64,000 nt of DNA from Tricholoma matsutake (GCA_026075535.2 AP026538.1:18794337-18858336); one strand, 5' to 3'; shown: positions 32,377 through 43,860, counted from the first letter of the stretch. Translations and numbers: made by a program. Notes: generated from the sequence alone by a model not told the origin.

Positions 32377-35007
32377 TTAATTAGACAATTCAGTTATTTC
32401 ACCCTCTTCCTGTTCTTGTAAAGTGAATAATGATTCCTTCAGACTTGGAAGCTCAAAAAACTTGCAGAACACATTGCAAACGTGTTCAGTAGGAAAAGTG
32501 GCATGAGTTGACGAGAGGTTTCCATCAGAAAAAATAAGTCCTGTATCCCTGTAATATTTCAGTTTAAATCAAGTACAAATTAGGTTTGGAAATGTACGAT
32601 GCAGTTATTATTTGGGGATCCGTCAATAGACATATGCCACCTAAAAAAGTTAGTATATATGTCACAGGTTCATCACTCGTGCTGGATTTACCTTGGAAGT
32701 CCCCAATGAATGCGAGGCCCCTCGTCTTCAGATATTGCACGTGTTGAGAAAAGGTGAGGAAGTTAGCTTGATGCACAGCAGTATCACTGAGGAAATCAAA
32801 TGGTTTCGCTGAACCATTCCCAATGTACTTCACAAATCTTCCATCAACCACTTCGTCGATAACTTCCTCCACCATATATACTTCATGTGTCGCATGAACA
32901 ATAACAAGTGCATTCTTCACGAAACACATTTTCGGGATCAAGAAGTTGGGTTTACCATGTGCCTCGATGTGTTTATTGATGAAGTCATAAACGATTCCCA
33001 TGAGAGCTGAAGCCCAGCGCAGGCAATTGATCTCTGCGCTAAGTTTAGTGATCTGTGTGTGCATGTCATAGATGCATCAAGCCCCTGATGCCTTGCATAG
33101 ATACCAACACTGTTTAATGCAGACGGAAGTGGAACCAGAAAAGACTGGCTGACTCAAGTGACCAAATAATGCCCTTTTGAAACCACCATATTTTGGTTTC
33201 GCCTTGGGATCGTAGATCAGCGCCAAAGTGACAGGGCCTTGACAGTCATTAATGGCCTCAAATGGGCGTGCATAACTAATAAGGTTGGAAAAAGTTGTCG
33301 CTGCAGTCGGGTAGAGCATGCATTGCATAGATGTGGTACTTACTAATGATAGGACAAGATTATCAGATTAGTGTCTCAACATGAAGAAAAAGGTATGTAC
33401 AGATGGATCTCACGTTCTTCCTGGACGGTGCCGTTTGGGCTTCAAGTGCTCGTCGTACATCAGCAGCAGTCAGCAAGCCTGGATCATCATCATCTGCTGG
33501 TAACCTGAGTTCGATAGCATCCAAGGTTGGCTCACTAAGGTGTCGCTTGGCCTGAGGTGATGCGATGCCCACTTTCTGTTATTGAGCAGATTTAGCTTTC
33601 ATGGTTTGTTCTTTGTTAGATTTAGATTCTTACAGATAGTTGATGCTTCCTTGAGTGCTTTCAAGCTACAAGTTCATGTGGAGATGGAAATGACTCTTTG
33701 ACTTCACCTTTGTCATCCAGTTCCATGATGTATGAGATTGACATCTTCTGTGTTGGTTGTTGCTTGGGTGCATGGATGATCTGTGTCGTGTTGGTGGATC
33801 AAACACACAAATAGACAGATTGGACATACCAGATGACTTCCTACATCCTCTAGACGTGCCAGAATCTCTGCATACCTGTCGTATACCAGTTCTAGATACA
33901 TCTCCAGCACTTTGTTTGCTTGAAATTGTACTGTTTTTGTTTTTCCTTTGGGCAGAAAAAATTTGGACGAGATTATGCCGACGTCCTTGTTATCAGGTCC
34001 TGCAGGAATCAGCTCTACCCAATCTTTGAACCGGAGTCGAAGATCTTCCAAAGCCAGGCTATCATCTTTGGACCATTTGGCAAAAAGGGGAAGCAGAGTG
34101 AAGTATGCGATGGTCTTGAGTTCCTGAACACCAATGTAAACTGGTATGTTAGAGATCGTTTCCGATATGTTCTGAAACTGTAGATTAGACTGGGAAATGG
34201 ATGGTTTGTAATTCTCTCATGCACTGAGACAATAGAAGGGTTCTTGTGACCTGGCTTCAATGACATCATGGTGACTTTGACAACAACAACCTCGCCACCA
34301 TGCACTGACATCGCTTTCTGCGCAAAAAATTGTCACATGTCATCGTATAACTTATGTGCTTCTTGATAACCAGGTTTTATGGGAAAACTAGGGTCTGCTA
34401 CAAATTTCGGGACAATGATGGGGCGTGTCAAAACACCTCGACCATGATGACTGGATCGTCCGTCGTTCTGCTTGGAGCTGGAGCCACGCTTTGGCCACGT
34501 ATCTCTGTTTATGATTGACTCCCGAGCATCTTTCTGCCTCAGTGAACTTGGACCTCGTGGTGGCAGCATTGATGCATTGAAATGGACTGGGTGGTTTTCA
34601 CCTGTCATTATCATTAGTCCCCAAGGTTTTGTCCACATGACATCCTTTTGTACCTTGTCTTTGCGCTTCAGCTACAGCTTTGCGGATATTCTGATGGCTC
34701 ACTTCTTGCACAACCGGAGTGATCTGCACAGAAGCCGAAGCGCGACCTATGATAATAACTTATTAGGTAACAAAGGGTTTCCAATAGACTGAAACAAACT
34801 CAAGGCAAGCTCATGCTGGCGAGTATCAGTCTTTCTGAGATAGTGTTGATGGCAGCCAATGCAGATTCTTCTCCCCCTCCCATCAGGTTTCCTGTCTTGC
34901 ATAAAGTAGAGTTCGGTTCCAGTTTCGAAGGACTGAAAGCAACGCTGACAGACGACGGAGTTTTCAACACCAGTTGTGAAATTGGCAACTTCAACATTGG
35001 ACGACAT
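32377..35007 (-). CDS. Alpha-kinase (MHCK/eEF2K type), multi-exon
   Basis: Start at 35007: residues 15-50 hold CQRCFQSF...CIGCHQHYL, a CxxC-CxxC zinc module. The middle has a low-complexity linker (34638-34333), a conserved segment FKDWVELIPAG (34030), then the kinase domain: VCIKQCWYL (33110, likely ATP-binding Lys), WASALMGIVYDFI, VYMVEEVIDE, FVKYIGNGSAKPF, FSQHVQYLKTRGLAFIGDFQG and, after a short intron ending CTAACTTTTTTAG (about 32640), GICLLTDPQIIT. The last exon ends IFSDGNL...CNVFCKFF and stops at 32377. These are the hallmarks of the atypical alpha-kinase family. The complete domain suggests it was functional recently. Its position inside a TIR transposon implies a cargo gene. Exact exon limits are partly inferred. 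Confidence 0.75.
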
Positions 35008-35225
35008 GGTGAGTGGAGGTCATGTGAAGAAATTTTTTTGGGTGGTTCGATTTCTTTAGTAAGAATTCGGAGTTCTATGTTGCCAGAATAACTATTACAT
35101 TCTCAGAAACATCCCATCATTCAGCAAACTACTTCACCAGAACACGGCTTTTCAATCCACAACCTTTATTCACTTACAATCTTTCTGCCAGATATGCAAC
35201 ACTCCTCAATTCACAACTCATTTTA

Positions 35226-35523
35226 CCTCGCATTGGAGATATTTAGGTTTTTTCTGATAGACTGTAGCATTTGTATAATGGAAGGATACAATACTTATGT
35301 TTACGAAGATGATTATGCTCTCCTTCGACACAAGTTTTGCTATCTGCTAACCAGTAATTGAAGATGTTCGATGTTAGATATTAGATAATAAATTTGAATT
35401 TGTGCTTGGATATCGGAGGCTCCGGGACATTCAAGGATCATGGCAGACCGTTATAGAGTGATCGCTGACCGTATCAAGGCAACGGCGGACCAAAACTCAG
35501 CTGATCACTCTCGCTTTCCATAC
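35226..35523 (-). repeat. Right terminal inverted repeat
   Basis: Reverse complement of 28319-28616. It retains more CpG sites than the left arm. Confidence 0.9.
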
Positions 35524-35749
35524 GAAGATTTAAATTGTGATTCATTGTGGCTAGTGTGGCGAAAAAATTGAGTTGTGGAAACGATGGCTCCACACTGCCA
35601 CTGCATACATGCCAGTGTCACGCTGCCAGTCAGATACGATTTTCCTGATGGGCTTGCATCCAAATCAACAGAATGGAATTGCATTTACTGAACGAATATT
35701 ACTGAATAGAATCAAGGAAGGAAGCGAACAGGTAGGCACATCTGGCATG

Positions 35750-36716
35750 AATTGGATCGGACCCCTTGAATTTACCTCAGACTGATCAATCGATCACGGT
35801 GAAATAAATAGTTATGTAGTGAGAAAGTGTCATCTTGATACAGACTCGGTCCGAAACAGCTTGAACATGCGATGGTCCAAAGACCATAAGTCTAGAGGCA
35901 TGTCCGTCACGGTGTGAATACAGGACCTCGGATAATACTTACCGCTTCCCGAGGCTAGATCTAGACGTTTTCGGGGGTAACAACTTGTTTGGTTCGGTTT
36001 ATAGGCTAGCTGCTCTGTCATAAATGATGAATGACATTAATGATGCGTCACATACCACTTTCCTCTGAGCTGCTGGCAACACGCACGATACGGGAAAGCG
36101 AGCATGCTCGTCACATCAAGATATCACCATTCACCATGTCCATCTCGACAACGCCTGCCACTTTCTCGCCCTGTTTCTTGACGTGCTTTTTCCAGCTGCA
36201 GACTCCCGATTTTTTTTTTTCATTTAGGGTCCGCAAAGGGCAGATAGCGAGCGGCAGGAGCTCTGAAGGAGGCAGCAATGCAAGCAAGTGATGAAAGCCA
36301 TCTTCTCGGGTTCAGATACCTAGATTCTGCTTGCACATTGGTAACGGCATTTCGAGTGTGTGTCGCCGCGTTCGAGGTCCTGTTTGGGTCCTGTCAAACA
36401 TTAAAATGCATGTTCATCACGATTGAATTCCATAATTTTTTATTGAATATTTCTAGGAGTCGGAGAATCAATGGTCAACATTCAGGACATAAATACGCCA
36501 ATATGCTCGCGGTTCTACTCACCAACTCGTCTCATACATCCTGAAGTGCGCAGTCTTACTCATCATGTATTCGCTATTGACACTAACGCACTGTAATCGA
36601 CCTGCAGCTTGTTGAATATCCTGGAGCCTCTTCCAAACCCGTTCACTTGCCAACTTCTCATTTGACCATCTGTACGCCACTGCATTTTTGTTTTCATCTG
36701 CGTATATTAAGGTTAA
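35750..36716 (+). promoter_or_regulatory. Distal and proximal promoter of small gene copy 3
   Basis: Collinear with 22430-23237: TCATCTTGATACAG, GACCTCGGATAATAC, TAGACGTTTTCGG, GCTAGCTGCTCTG, then ACAAATA...CGCCAATATGCTCG and TCTACTCACCAACTCGTCTC close to the start codon. More diverged than the copy 1/copy 2 pair, and the TATA box region reads GACATAAATACG. Confidence 0.65.
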
Positions 36717-37016
36717 ATGTGTATGGAACAGGTGAAAGTCATTATGGCTGACCCATTCGTTCGTATCGTCAACAACACCAATGGCATAATCAACGTAGCA
36801 GTTTCAGTGTCGCCTGCCGATCCGGCCGGTGTTAATCCTGAATTTATCCCCATTCCGGTTCATGGCATGCAAGCATACCGGCGCAACGCCACCCGCGTTG
36901 CACTTGTTGTTCGAGCTGATCCTGTACCCGATGGTGTGGTACCTGAGGTTCTCACAGCTGTTCCCGGTGTAGTGGGACTGGTTCCGGATCAGGGTCCATT
37001 CCTGATCATTAGTTGA
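36717..37016 (+). CDS. Small unrecognised protein, family copy 3
   Basis: 99 codons, or 92 from the internal ATG in AAAGTCATTATGG. Contains VRIVNNTNGIINVAVSVSP, FIPIPVHGMQAYRR, VALVVRADPVP, VVPEVLTAVPGVVGLVP and GPFLIIS. It is closer in sequence to copy 1 (21188) than copy 1 is to copy 2 over the coding region, yet copies 1 and 2 share the promoter. The 3' flank resembles copy 2. Intact frame. Function unknown. The repeated beta-strand-like pattern suggests a small beta-sandwich protein (inference). Confidence 0.7.
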   Translation: MCMEQVKVIMADPFVRIVNNTNGIINVAVSVSPADPAGVNPEFIPIPVHGMQAYRRNATRVALVVRADPVPDGVVPEVLTAVPGVVGLVPDQGPFLIIS

Positions 37017-37218
37017 GCAGTACACAAGCAGTACATAGCGCGGCGTGAAGATGTTACCCTTGGATATGACTCTGTAGTAGATGAAGTGGTCTGTCACTCC
37101 GACCCTCACCAACATGGTTATTTATAATGTGGGTGCTGTGCTTGAGTGTAATGCCTCCCCATCAGTCGAGCTGCTAGCAATGCCAAAAGTCAAGTGCTAA
37201 CGGTGTGCGTTTCAAGGC

Positions 37219-38778
37219 TAGTGCTGTGCTTGGCCTGGCCTCAGGCCGTGAGCCGAGCCAAGCCGGGCCCAAATAGGCCAAGCCAAGCCAGGCCGTGATG
37301 ACGGCTTCATAGTGGCTTTGGCCCGGCTTGCATGTTTGAAAAGCCAAAGCCAAGCCGTCAGGCTGCGGCTTTTCAGTAAGATATATCAGAGAGCTATATT
37401 CTTAAATATACTACATGTAATTAGGACCATTGGATACATCAACACATGAAAATGTCATCATCGAACCTTACATAAAGTTGCAGCTATATAGTAGGTGCCA
37501 TGCAACGCTGATGTAATCAACATACTTGTTCCACATCAATATCATGATCCAACAATGGTAAACCAACTGTTACACCCAGATCCTCGACCACCAGAGAACG
37601 TCAATAACAGTGACAAATGACCTTTATTATTATTCTTTATCATCATTTGAACCCTAGGTATGTTCTTTTTTTCTTGTGTCTCTCATCTCAATCTGAGATA
37701 GCATTTTGGCCCAACTAGTGTGCAATGTATGATCAATCGGCTGGTAGGAAACATGTATGGAGTGCGATGTCTGGGTCAGCGAACAGGGATGGAGGACAGT
37801 GACAATGGCTGACAAAAGTATGACAGGTGGGGAAAATGAGCATGGCACCAGGGACGATGGGAACGACGGGGAGCACGAGGGGGACAGGACAGTGGGGACA
37901 CCACAAATCCACCACCACCAATGGACGACGACAATGATGCATGGAAGTCTATCGTCGTTTGGGCCCCAGGTGATTTTTTTGTGTTTTTATTTATTACTAA
38001 CTAATAGTTTTCTCTTTGTTTTTATGTTCTATGCTACCCCCAACCCCGGCACCCCACCCAATGCAGCGTAGGATGCACATCATCCCCCAGCACCAGATCT
38101 GACAACACTGGGAGGATGGCCCAGCACCACCATCGCTGTGAGCAACTGTTCGCAGGGTGGATGGAGCTGGTGGTCCCACGATGATGGCGAATACCAATGG
38201 CAATGGCATCAATGGCTACGGCTACGCCAACACCAGCACCCAAAGCCAGCACCGAGAATGACGCAAAGAATGACAGCACCCGCCCCCACGCCAACACCAA
38301 CACCAATGTCGACAGGGTACTGCAACCATGTGACACCCAGCACCTGGCGATGGCGGCAAACACCACCACAGCCACTACAGCACCCCGACCCACTGCCACG
38401 AGCAACTTCTCATGGGTGGAAGCGGGGAGCAACAGGGAGGGGAGGGGATTGAATCGAGGGGCAGCGGGGGACCGAACAAAAGGCCTCACACACAGATTCT
38501 ATTTTATTCTACCGTCTCCTTTGTTAGTGGTATGTTCTATATGGTATACTAGTATTACCACACATGTTTATGATATGTAGTCCTCAAATTATCAAGTGCT
38601 GGAGTGTTGTATGCGAAAATTCATTTTTACATACAAAAGCCATGGCCTGGGCCAAGCCAAGCCGGAGCCAAGCCGTGAATGGCAGCTTTGGCCTGGCCTG
38701 AGGTTTGAGGAAGCCAAAGCCGCCTCAAGCCAGGCCAAAGCCAGGGCTTTCAGGCCAAGCCGGGCTGGAACAGCACTA
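37219..38778. mobile_element. Non-autonomous hAT-type element with AAGCC stutter ends and palindrome module
   Basis: Ends TAGTGCTGT...ACAGCACTA flanked by the 8-bp direct repeat TTCAAGGC (37211-37218 and 38779-38786), as expected for hAT transposition. Each end carries ~150 nt of degenerate GGCCAAGCC/AAGCC words in inverted orientation. The interior (37650-38500) is GC-rich with AGCAACTGTT and AGCAACTTCT cores (38140, 38400) and one TCGTCGTTTGGGCCCC|GTGA donor-like site. No transposase. The open frames inside are repeat translations. Confidence 0.8.
37970..38066 (+). other. Intron-like segment (module e)
   Basis: Half-palindrome TCGTCGTTTGGGC followed by CAG|GTGATTTTTT, a TTACTAACTAATAG region and a possible acceptor AATGCAG (38066). 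Plus orientation, in agreement with the AGCAACTG orientation of the neighbouring cores. Weaker than the other copies. Confidence 0.4.
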
Positions 38779-39159
38779 TTCAAGGCGAACAGGCTGGTTT
38801 TCCCCGAAAACCAAATCTTCAGTACTACAAGACTTGCGGACCATGCAGAACAAAGAAAGTGGAGAAGCGACAAGCCCAGGATGGGCACAAATCAATTTAA
38901 TCAAAGTGAAGTGCAACTGGCAAAGCTTGGACAACTGGCAGCATTTTGGCGGCATTCCAACACTTACATGTAGTACATTCATCTCAACTATTGAGGAGAA
39001 CAAGGGCAGCACACTCAAGCTCCACTGGTTTGAGTGGGCCATTGCTTTCAGCATGGCAGGACCGAGTTCTCCTGAGCACAGGGGATTACATATATGGTGC
39101 AGGGCAATACGTGATCGACATGTGCCGATGTCAATCATGTCCACAAAGTTGCCTTCATT

Positions 39160-39890
39160 CTCCATCTGCTGGCCTGTGGACATGCTATCATGATACCACA
39201 CTGAACCAGATTCTGTAATGAAACATGATGTAAAGTGATCTTCAAGGTGGTACATCACACCTCTGAGTCTGTACATTGTGCACTGTCCATCAGTTGTTGT
39301 AACTATTATCTTATCTGACAGAAATGTCCAGTGCTGTGACAGGTCAAATGCAATGATAGTGGGCACCTTTTCAAAAACATGTTGTCATTTGAGAAGAGAC
39401 TGGTACACGTGGCAGCATGGTGCACACTCAATGTTGTGATTGTCAAGCAATGCCTGAATGGTGGGGCATTCATGTAACACTGAAATTTGGTAGCTGGAGG
39501 CAAGTGAATTTACCTTATCCTGTGGATGACCATTTGGGCAGTGTACTGATGATGATGTGACAGTATGACTTGTAGCCAAAAAATAATCTAGAATGTATTG
39601 AATTCCTGTGTATCTACCCCAACCAAACACTGCAGAATCAGCTCTCTTCAAGCACCGTCAGTCCGTTGCACAAAATCACGGACATCTTCGAGACTGTATG
39701 CAGTACCCAAAGGTCTAGTCTGCAAGAAGCTGGCAGAAATTTGTCCCAAGTATTCATTGTTGACATCTCTGAACTGGATAGTCCTCAGAGCTGTGTTGGA
39801 TCATCTCGCCATGTGTTGTACAGAATAGACATGACTGCATCATATGCACAGCTATTGTTGCTCCACTGTGAGCCCTGAGGACTATCAGTT
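39160..39890 (-). pseudogene. Cysteine-peptidase-like domain, copy B
   Basis: WSNNSCAYDAVMSILYNTW (39800-39870) is the Cys box, followed by FGWGRYTGIQYILDYFLA and CPNGH (about 39540-39620), and then YRLRGVMYHLEDHFTSCFIT and VWYHDSM (39190-39290), the His-box region. Cys-box, CPNGH and HFT/VW-HD order fits a papain-fold ubiquitin-protease/OTU-like peptidase found at the C-terminus of agaricomycete Helitron proteins. Several frameshifts. Probably inactive. Confidence 0.55.
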
Positions 39891-39949
39891 GGTGTGTGAC
39901 TTGCGCTGTGAGGGCCAATGCATTGCATGGCAAATCCGAGTTCTCTTTG

Positions 39950-40975
39950 ATTCAGGGGGGGGGAGGAGTGCCACACCCATAAACAGCCAAAATTGCTTGG
40001 TCAGTATAGATAGTGGCCAAGTTTTGAGATTCATACAAAAGAGAGGAACCTGTAAGCATTCTATCATGAAACCAGACTGTGCCAGCATTGGTGATCACGT
40101 GAGCAGTAAAATGTTCATCGCTGAAATAAACAACACCTCTCATATTGTAAGGAATGTGAGAGTTAGTGCAAGTGATCTGCAGAACAGGATCCAAGGATGG
40201 CACATTGTGCCCCAAGTCAAAAGCAAGCAGAGCAGGAGTGTGGACAAATGTAGTACTTCACAGCAAATTGACATTGCAGGTAGAACATTTAGAAGTCAGA
40301 GATACTGTGAAGTTATCAATGTATTCTTGCAACCATCCCTGGATGCCCAAACACAATCATTTGACAACTGCAAGTGGGAGAGCAGTTTCTGTCAATGTCA
40401 TGTCCATTTGGACACAAAATATCTGCAGCTGTAACTGGCCGAGCTGTTTTAAGTAATTGCTCCATGATACAATGAACACTAGCATATCTACCGAAAGCAA
40501 ATTGATTGGAAATCCTTGCCATACAACATCTGAGGAAGTCTCTGATCTGTTCTAAAGAAAATTCTTGAGAAGAGGCAGAGGCAACTTGAATGCTGGAGTG
40601 GGTATGAAAGGACTGCACTAATGTATCAAGGAGATCACACTGCACCTCTTGCCAAGCTGTGGTAGTTGCCACAGGACATTCTCGCCATATGTTAAACAGT
40701 ATCGCAAGTACTGCATCATATGCACAACTGTTGGTTTGCCATTGCATTCCTAAAGGTATATTCAACTGCACAGCCTCATTGGAAGGATCAGTGGTCAGGT
40801 GATCAAATTTCACCTGTTTCAGCAGACACCTGTCAATACTAGCAGGACAGGTGTATGAACTTTTGCGATTCTGTGTAGGAACAATGTGAGCATTTGTTTG
40901 TTTCTTCAGCGTCGATGGGAGGGCATCATCTACAGCCCCAGGATCAACCTTTGGACTATCAGATTTAGGGTCAAC
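39950..40975 (-). pseudogene. Cysteine-peptidase-like domain, copy A
   Basis: From the gypsy junction the frame reads VDPKSDSPKVDPGAVDD, then WQTNSCAYDAVLAILFNIW (40700-40755), FGRYASVHCIMEQLLK, CPNGHDIDRNC (about 40380-40400) and, after a frameshift, YNMRGVVYFSDEHFTAHVIT and VWFHDRM (40070-40150). Same motif order as copy B. The two copies are tandem and diverged, so this is an old domain duplication. Substrate unknown. Confidence 0.6.
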
Positions 40976-41914
40976 TGTTAGGAAACCACCCCATTACCTA
41001 ATAAAATTTCATTTTTATTTTATTATGTCGAATTATGCTACATTATGCCAAATGATGCCAAATGACACTACACTTTGATAGTGTGACAATTTTATTTTGC
41101 ACACATCAATATGTACATGCATGTATGAGTGTGTCAGTAACAACAAAGTACAATATATGTAACATAGTATATAACACAAGAGGCAGAGCAATATATTACC
41201 CTGGAGAATATGTTGGGAGTAATAGGGAAAAAAGACACTTTTCCCTGGGGAAAAATAAAAGGAACCATCAGTAAAAAAATGTTTTTTTCTCCACACTTTT
41301 CTCTTTGCTCTTGCTCAGCAAAAATAACTCATCCATTCCCAGGAGAAAATCAGGTGAAAATGGAGGGGAAATATATCTTTTTTTCCACATTTTCTCTATA
41401 TCTGGCGAAAATAACATTTTTTCTCCTGACTTCCACAATTTTTTCACCTATAAACAGATTAGTTATTTTTCCACAGAGGAAAAACTGGGAATATGTAGGA
41501 AAATAACCTTTTCCCTCCTCATGTTCACAAGTTTTTCTCCTGGAAACAGATTAGTTGTTTTCCTGCAGCAACCAAAAGGACAAAGTGTGGGAAAATAACA
41601 TATTTTTACTGATGGTTCCTTTTATTTTTCCCCAGTGAAAAAGTGTCTTTTTCTCCCATTATTCCCAACATTTTCTCCAGGGTAATATATTGCTCTGCCT
41701 CTTGTGTAAATCCTAAATATACGCCTAGGGGACCCTAGTTGTGTTCTCTTAGGTATATGCTTGTGGTGTGAAACACCTTTCTCAACAAATTCACCTATTA
41801 ATAACCCCTCACATCAAAACCATCAATCCCCCATCATGTGCGTGGATTCTGCCCCCTTCTGGTAGAGAGAACCCACATGGTCTTAGCTAGCAGATAGTGG
41901 GTGTTGCCCTAACA
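40976..41914 (+). repeat. 5' LTR (interrupted by a MITE)
   Basis: Without the insertion at 41175-41706 it corresponds to the 3' LTR over its whole length. The two LTRs differ at several positions, so the insertion is not very recent. Confidence 0.9.
41175..41706. mobile_element. Harbinger-like MITE with TAA duplication
   Basis: 532 bp. Terminal inverted repeats of about 100 nt begin CACAAGAGGCAGAGCAATA. The site is flanked by TAA on both sides (41172-41174 and 41707-41709), and the 3' LTR shows the empty site (GTATATAAACCC). A 3-bp TWA duplication is typical of PIF/Harbinger elements. Internal GGGGAAAA/TTTTCTCC words repeat. No coding capacity. Confidence 0.85.
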
Positions 41915-42401
41915 GAAGAACACAACTCCCCATATCAGTGCGCCTTCTCTTACTTGCGCATACATCATTGTTTCACTGCACCATATCCAATTACTCATCC
42001 TTGTGGCACAAGCTGGAAGTACTTGTATATACATAATCTACCTTTTCTTTTGTAAGCCGACACCAGGCCTTGCCTTACATTGTGACCGCCAGTGATTGAG
42101 AGGCAGCGCTCGTCATTAGGACAGCTGCAACCAGACAAACAATTGGATCTGGTTTAGTCACAATTTACATCACACTCTATTCAGATGACTATTTTAGTTA
42201 CCAGCCAAATTCAGTGTTATCCCTGAGATCAGGCATTGTTGGGAGGGTTATTGATCCGAAGTGTCAAATTAGGCACCTGATGAACAATGAACCATTGACA
42301 AACCTTGATGAATGTTGTCATGTGACCATAAACATTTGGAGAGGTCCCAAGAACAAATCTTGAATTTGTTGAAGAAGTGATTCATCACAGATTTTACCAT
42401 T

Positions 42402-43497
42402 ATGTCCGAACCCTCAACTTCTAATCCTGGTCCTAATCCTGTTCCCACACCAGTGCTAGAGGTGAAAATTGATGTGCATATGGCACAAATGTTGCAATTC
42501 GTGTCAGTGTTGGCAGCATCACAGCCCAGACAAGCGGAAGTACAGCCAGAGATGACAGTAGAAAGAGATGATGATGTGGAGGAGATGGTGGAGTGGATGT
42601 CACAGGAGGATGAGATGGTGGAGAAATCTGGAAATGGAAAAGCATGCTTACCTAAGTATGCACCCCTGCAGATCTTTGATGGTACCATGGAGAATACAAA
42701 ATCCTTCATCAGCTCTATGGCATTGTACATCCATGGGAGGAAGCCAGAGTTTCATCCAGCTGAGTCTAGGATTATGTTTGCTCTCTCATACACTCAGGGG
42801 GGGAAAGCACAGTTCTGGAGAAATGAGGCTATTAATCAAATTTCCACAGGAAATAAACCATTTGCAACCTTCAAGGAATTTCTGGAGAGATTGGAGGCAT
42901 AGTTTGGAGACCCTAATCCAAAGGTGACAGCCAATGCTAAATTAAAGACCATGCACCAAGGTTCCCTAACAGCGGATGAATTTATTTTGCAGTCCAAAGC
43001 AGAAGCTTTGCAAATGGATATGGGAGAAGCCATGTTGGTAGAGTTTTTGAAAGCAGGATTAAATCCCTCTTTATTCAAGTCTATCTACCAACTACCTTCT
43101 ATGCCAGAGAAGTTGGATGAGTGGTATAATTGGGCAATGCACCTTGACCGGCAATATTGGCAGGAACAGGCAGAGTCAAAGTTGATGTATGGAAGTAGTA
43201 AATTTGGAAAGCCATCAGGAGGAAAGTCTGAGAAAGGAAAGGCACCTCAGGTGCAAACTCTGAGGGCACAGCCACTGGCCATGGCAGTGACACCTATAGT
43301 TACAGAGTCAGCAGCACCAGCAGAGGCAATGGAGGTTGATCAAGTGGGGAGATGAGCCCCACTTAAATGTTTTAACTGTGGGCAGTTAGGACACATCACT
43401 AGGAATTGTAGGCAGAAAAGAAAGATTAGGGAAGCTACAATTGAGGAAGTGAAGCCTGGGGAAGGCAGGCAGATGAATTTTGTGGAAGAGTCCCAGT
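42402..43497 (+). pseudogene. Gypsy Gag with zinc knuckle
   Basis: N-terminal Pro-rich and acidic segment, capsid-like region (FDGTMENTKSFISSMALYI, EFLERLEA-stop-FGDPNPK, EYNWAMHLDRQYW-like), and CFNCGQLGHITRNC (CxxCxxxxHxxxxC, about 43365-43410). Stops TAG at 42900 and TGA at 43353 break one otherwise continuous frame. The second is probably from CGA. Packages element RNA in intact copies. Confidence 0.75.
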
Positions 43498-43611
43498 GAA
43501 AATTGAGGAGGAGTACAACTGTTGTGAATCACATGACAAAGAAAATTGCCAAGCACTATTTCCAAAAACCCCTAAATTCTTTATTTGCTCTGCGTGAATA
43601 GAACCCAAAAT

Positions 43612-43860
43612 CACCTTGACTGTGGGACTGAAGACAGTGGACACACATGCAGTGATTGATGTGGAAGCGTTGCTTGATATTGGTGCTACAGGATTATTCA
43701 TTAATTGGTCCTTAAGTACCAGAAATGGTATTAGCACATGCAAGCTGGTGCAACCTATAATGGTGTACAATATTGATGGAACAGTCCAAGGATGTCTGTG
43801 GTTACAGAAGCATAATCCTGAAATTGATTGGAAAACTGGGAAAGTACAAATGACTCATTG
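43612..43860 (+). pseudogene. Gypsy protease, internally deleted
   Basis: ALLDIGATGLFIN (43660-43700) corresponds to the LLDSGATG active-site motif with Ile in place of Ser/Thr. Then IDGT is joined directly to VQGCLWLQKHNPEIDW, so the middle of the domain is deleted. Confidence 0.6.

Larger units (their letters stand above)
28319..35523. mobile_element. 7.2-kb DNA transposon with 298-bp terminal inverted repeats and three genes
   Basis: Terminal inverted repeats 28319-28616 and 35226-35523 pair without any indel (coordinates sum to 63842). I count about 11 mismatches. Ends are GTATGGAAAGCGAGAG, flanked by GAA on both sides (possible 3-bp target duplication). Inside are an integrase-like DDE transposase on the plus strand (about 30351-32018), a PD-(D/E)XK nuclease-like gene on the minus strand (28901-30188) and an alpha-kinase gene on the minus strand (32377-35007). 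I do not know the superfamily. The intact ends and the complete gene set suggest one moving unit and not a chance assembly. Confidence 0.8.

Noticed and set aside
38137..38580. Thr/Pro/Ala-rich protein-coding gene
   Set aside because: Lies within the hAT-type element and consists of ACCAACACC-type repeats; not supported as a gene.
41210..41598. Open frames in the 5' LTR region
   Set aside because: They lie in the MITE with A/T-rich inverted repeats and have no motif.
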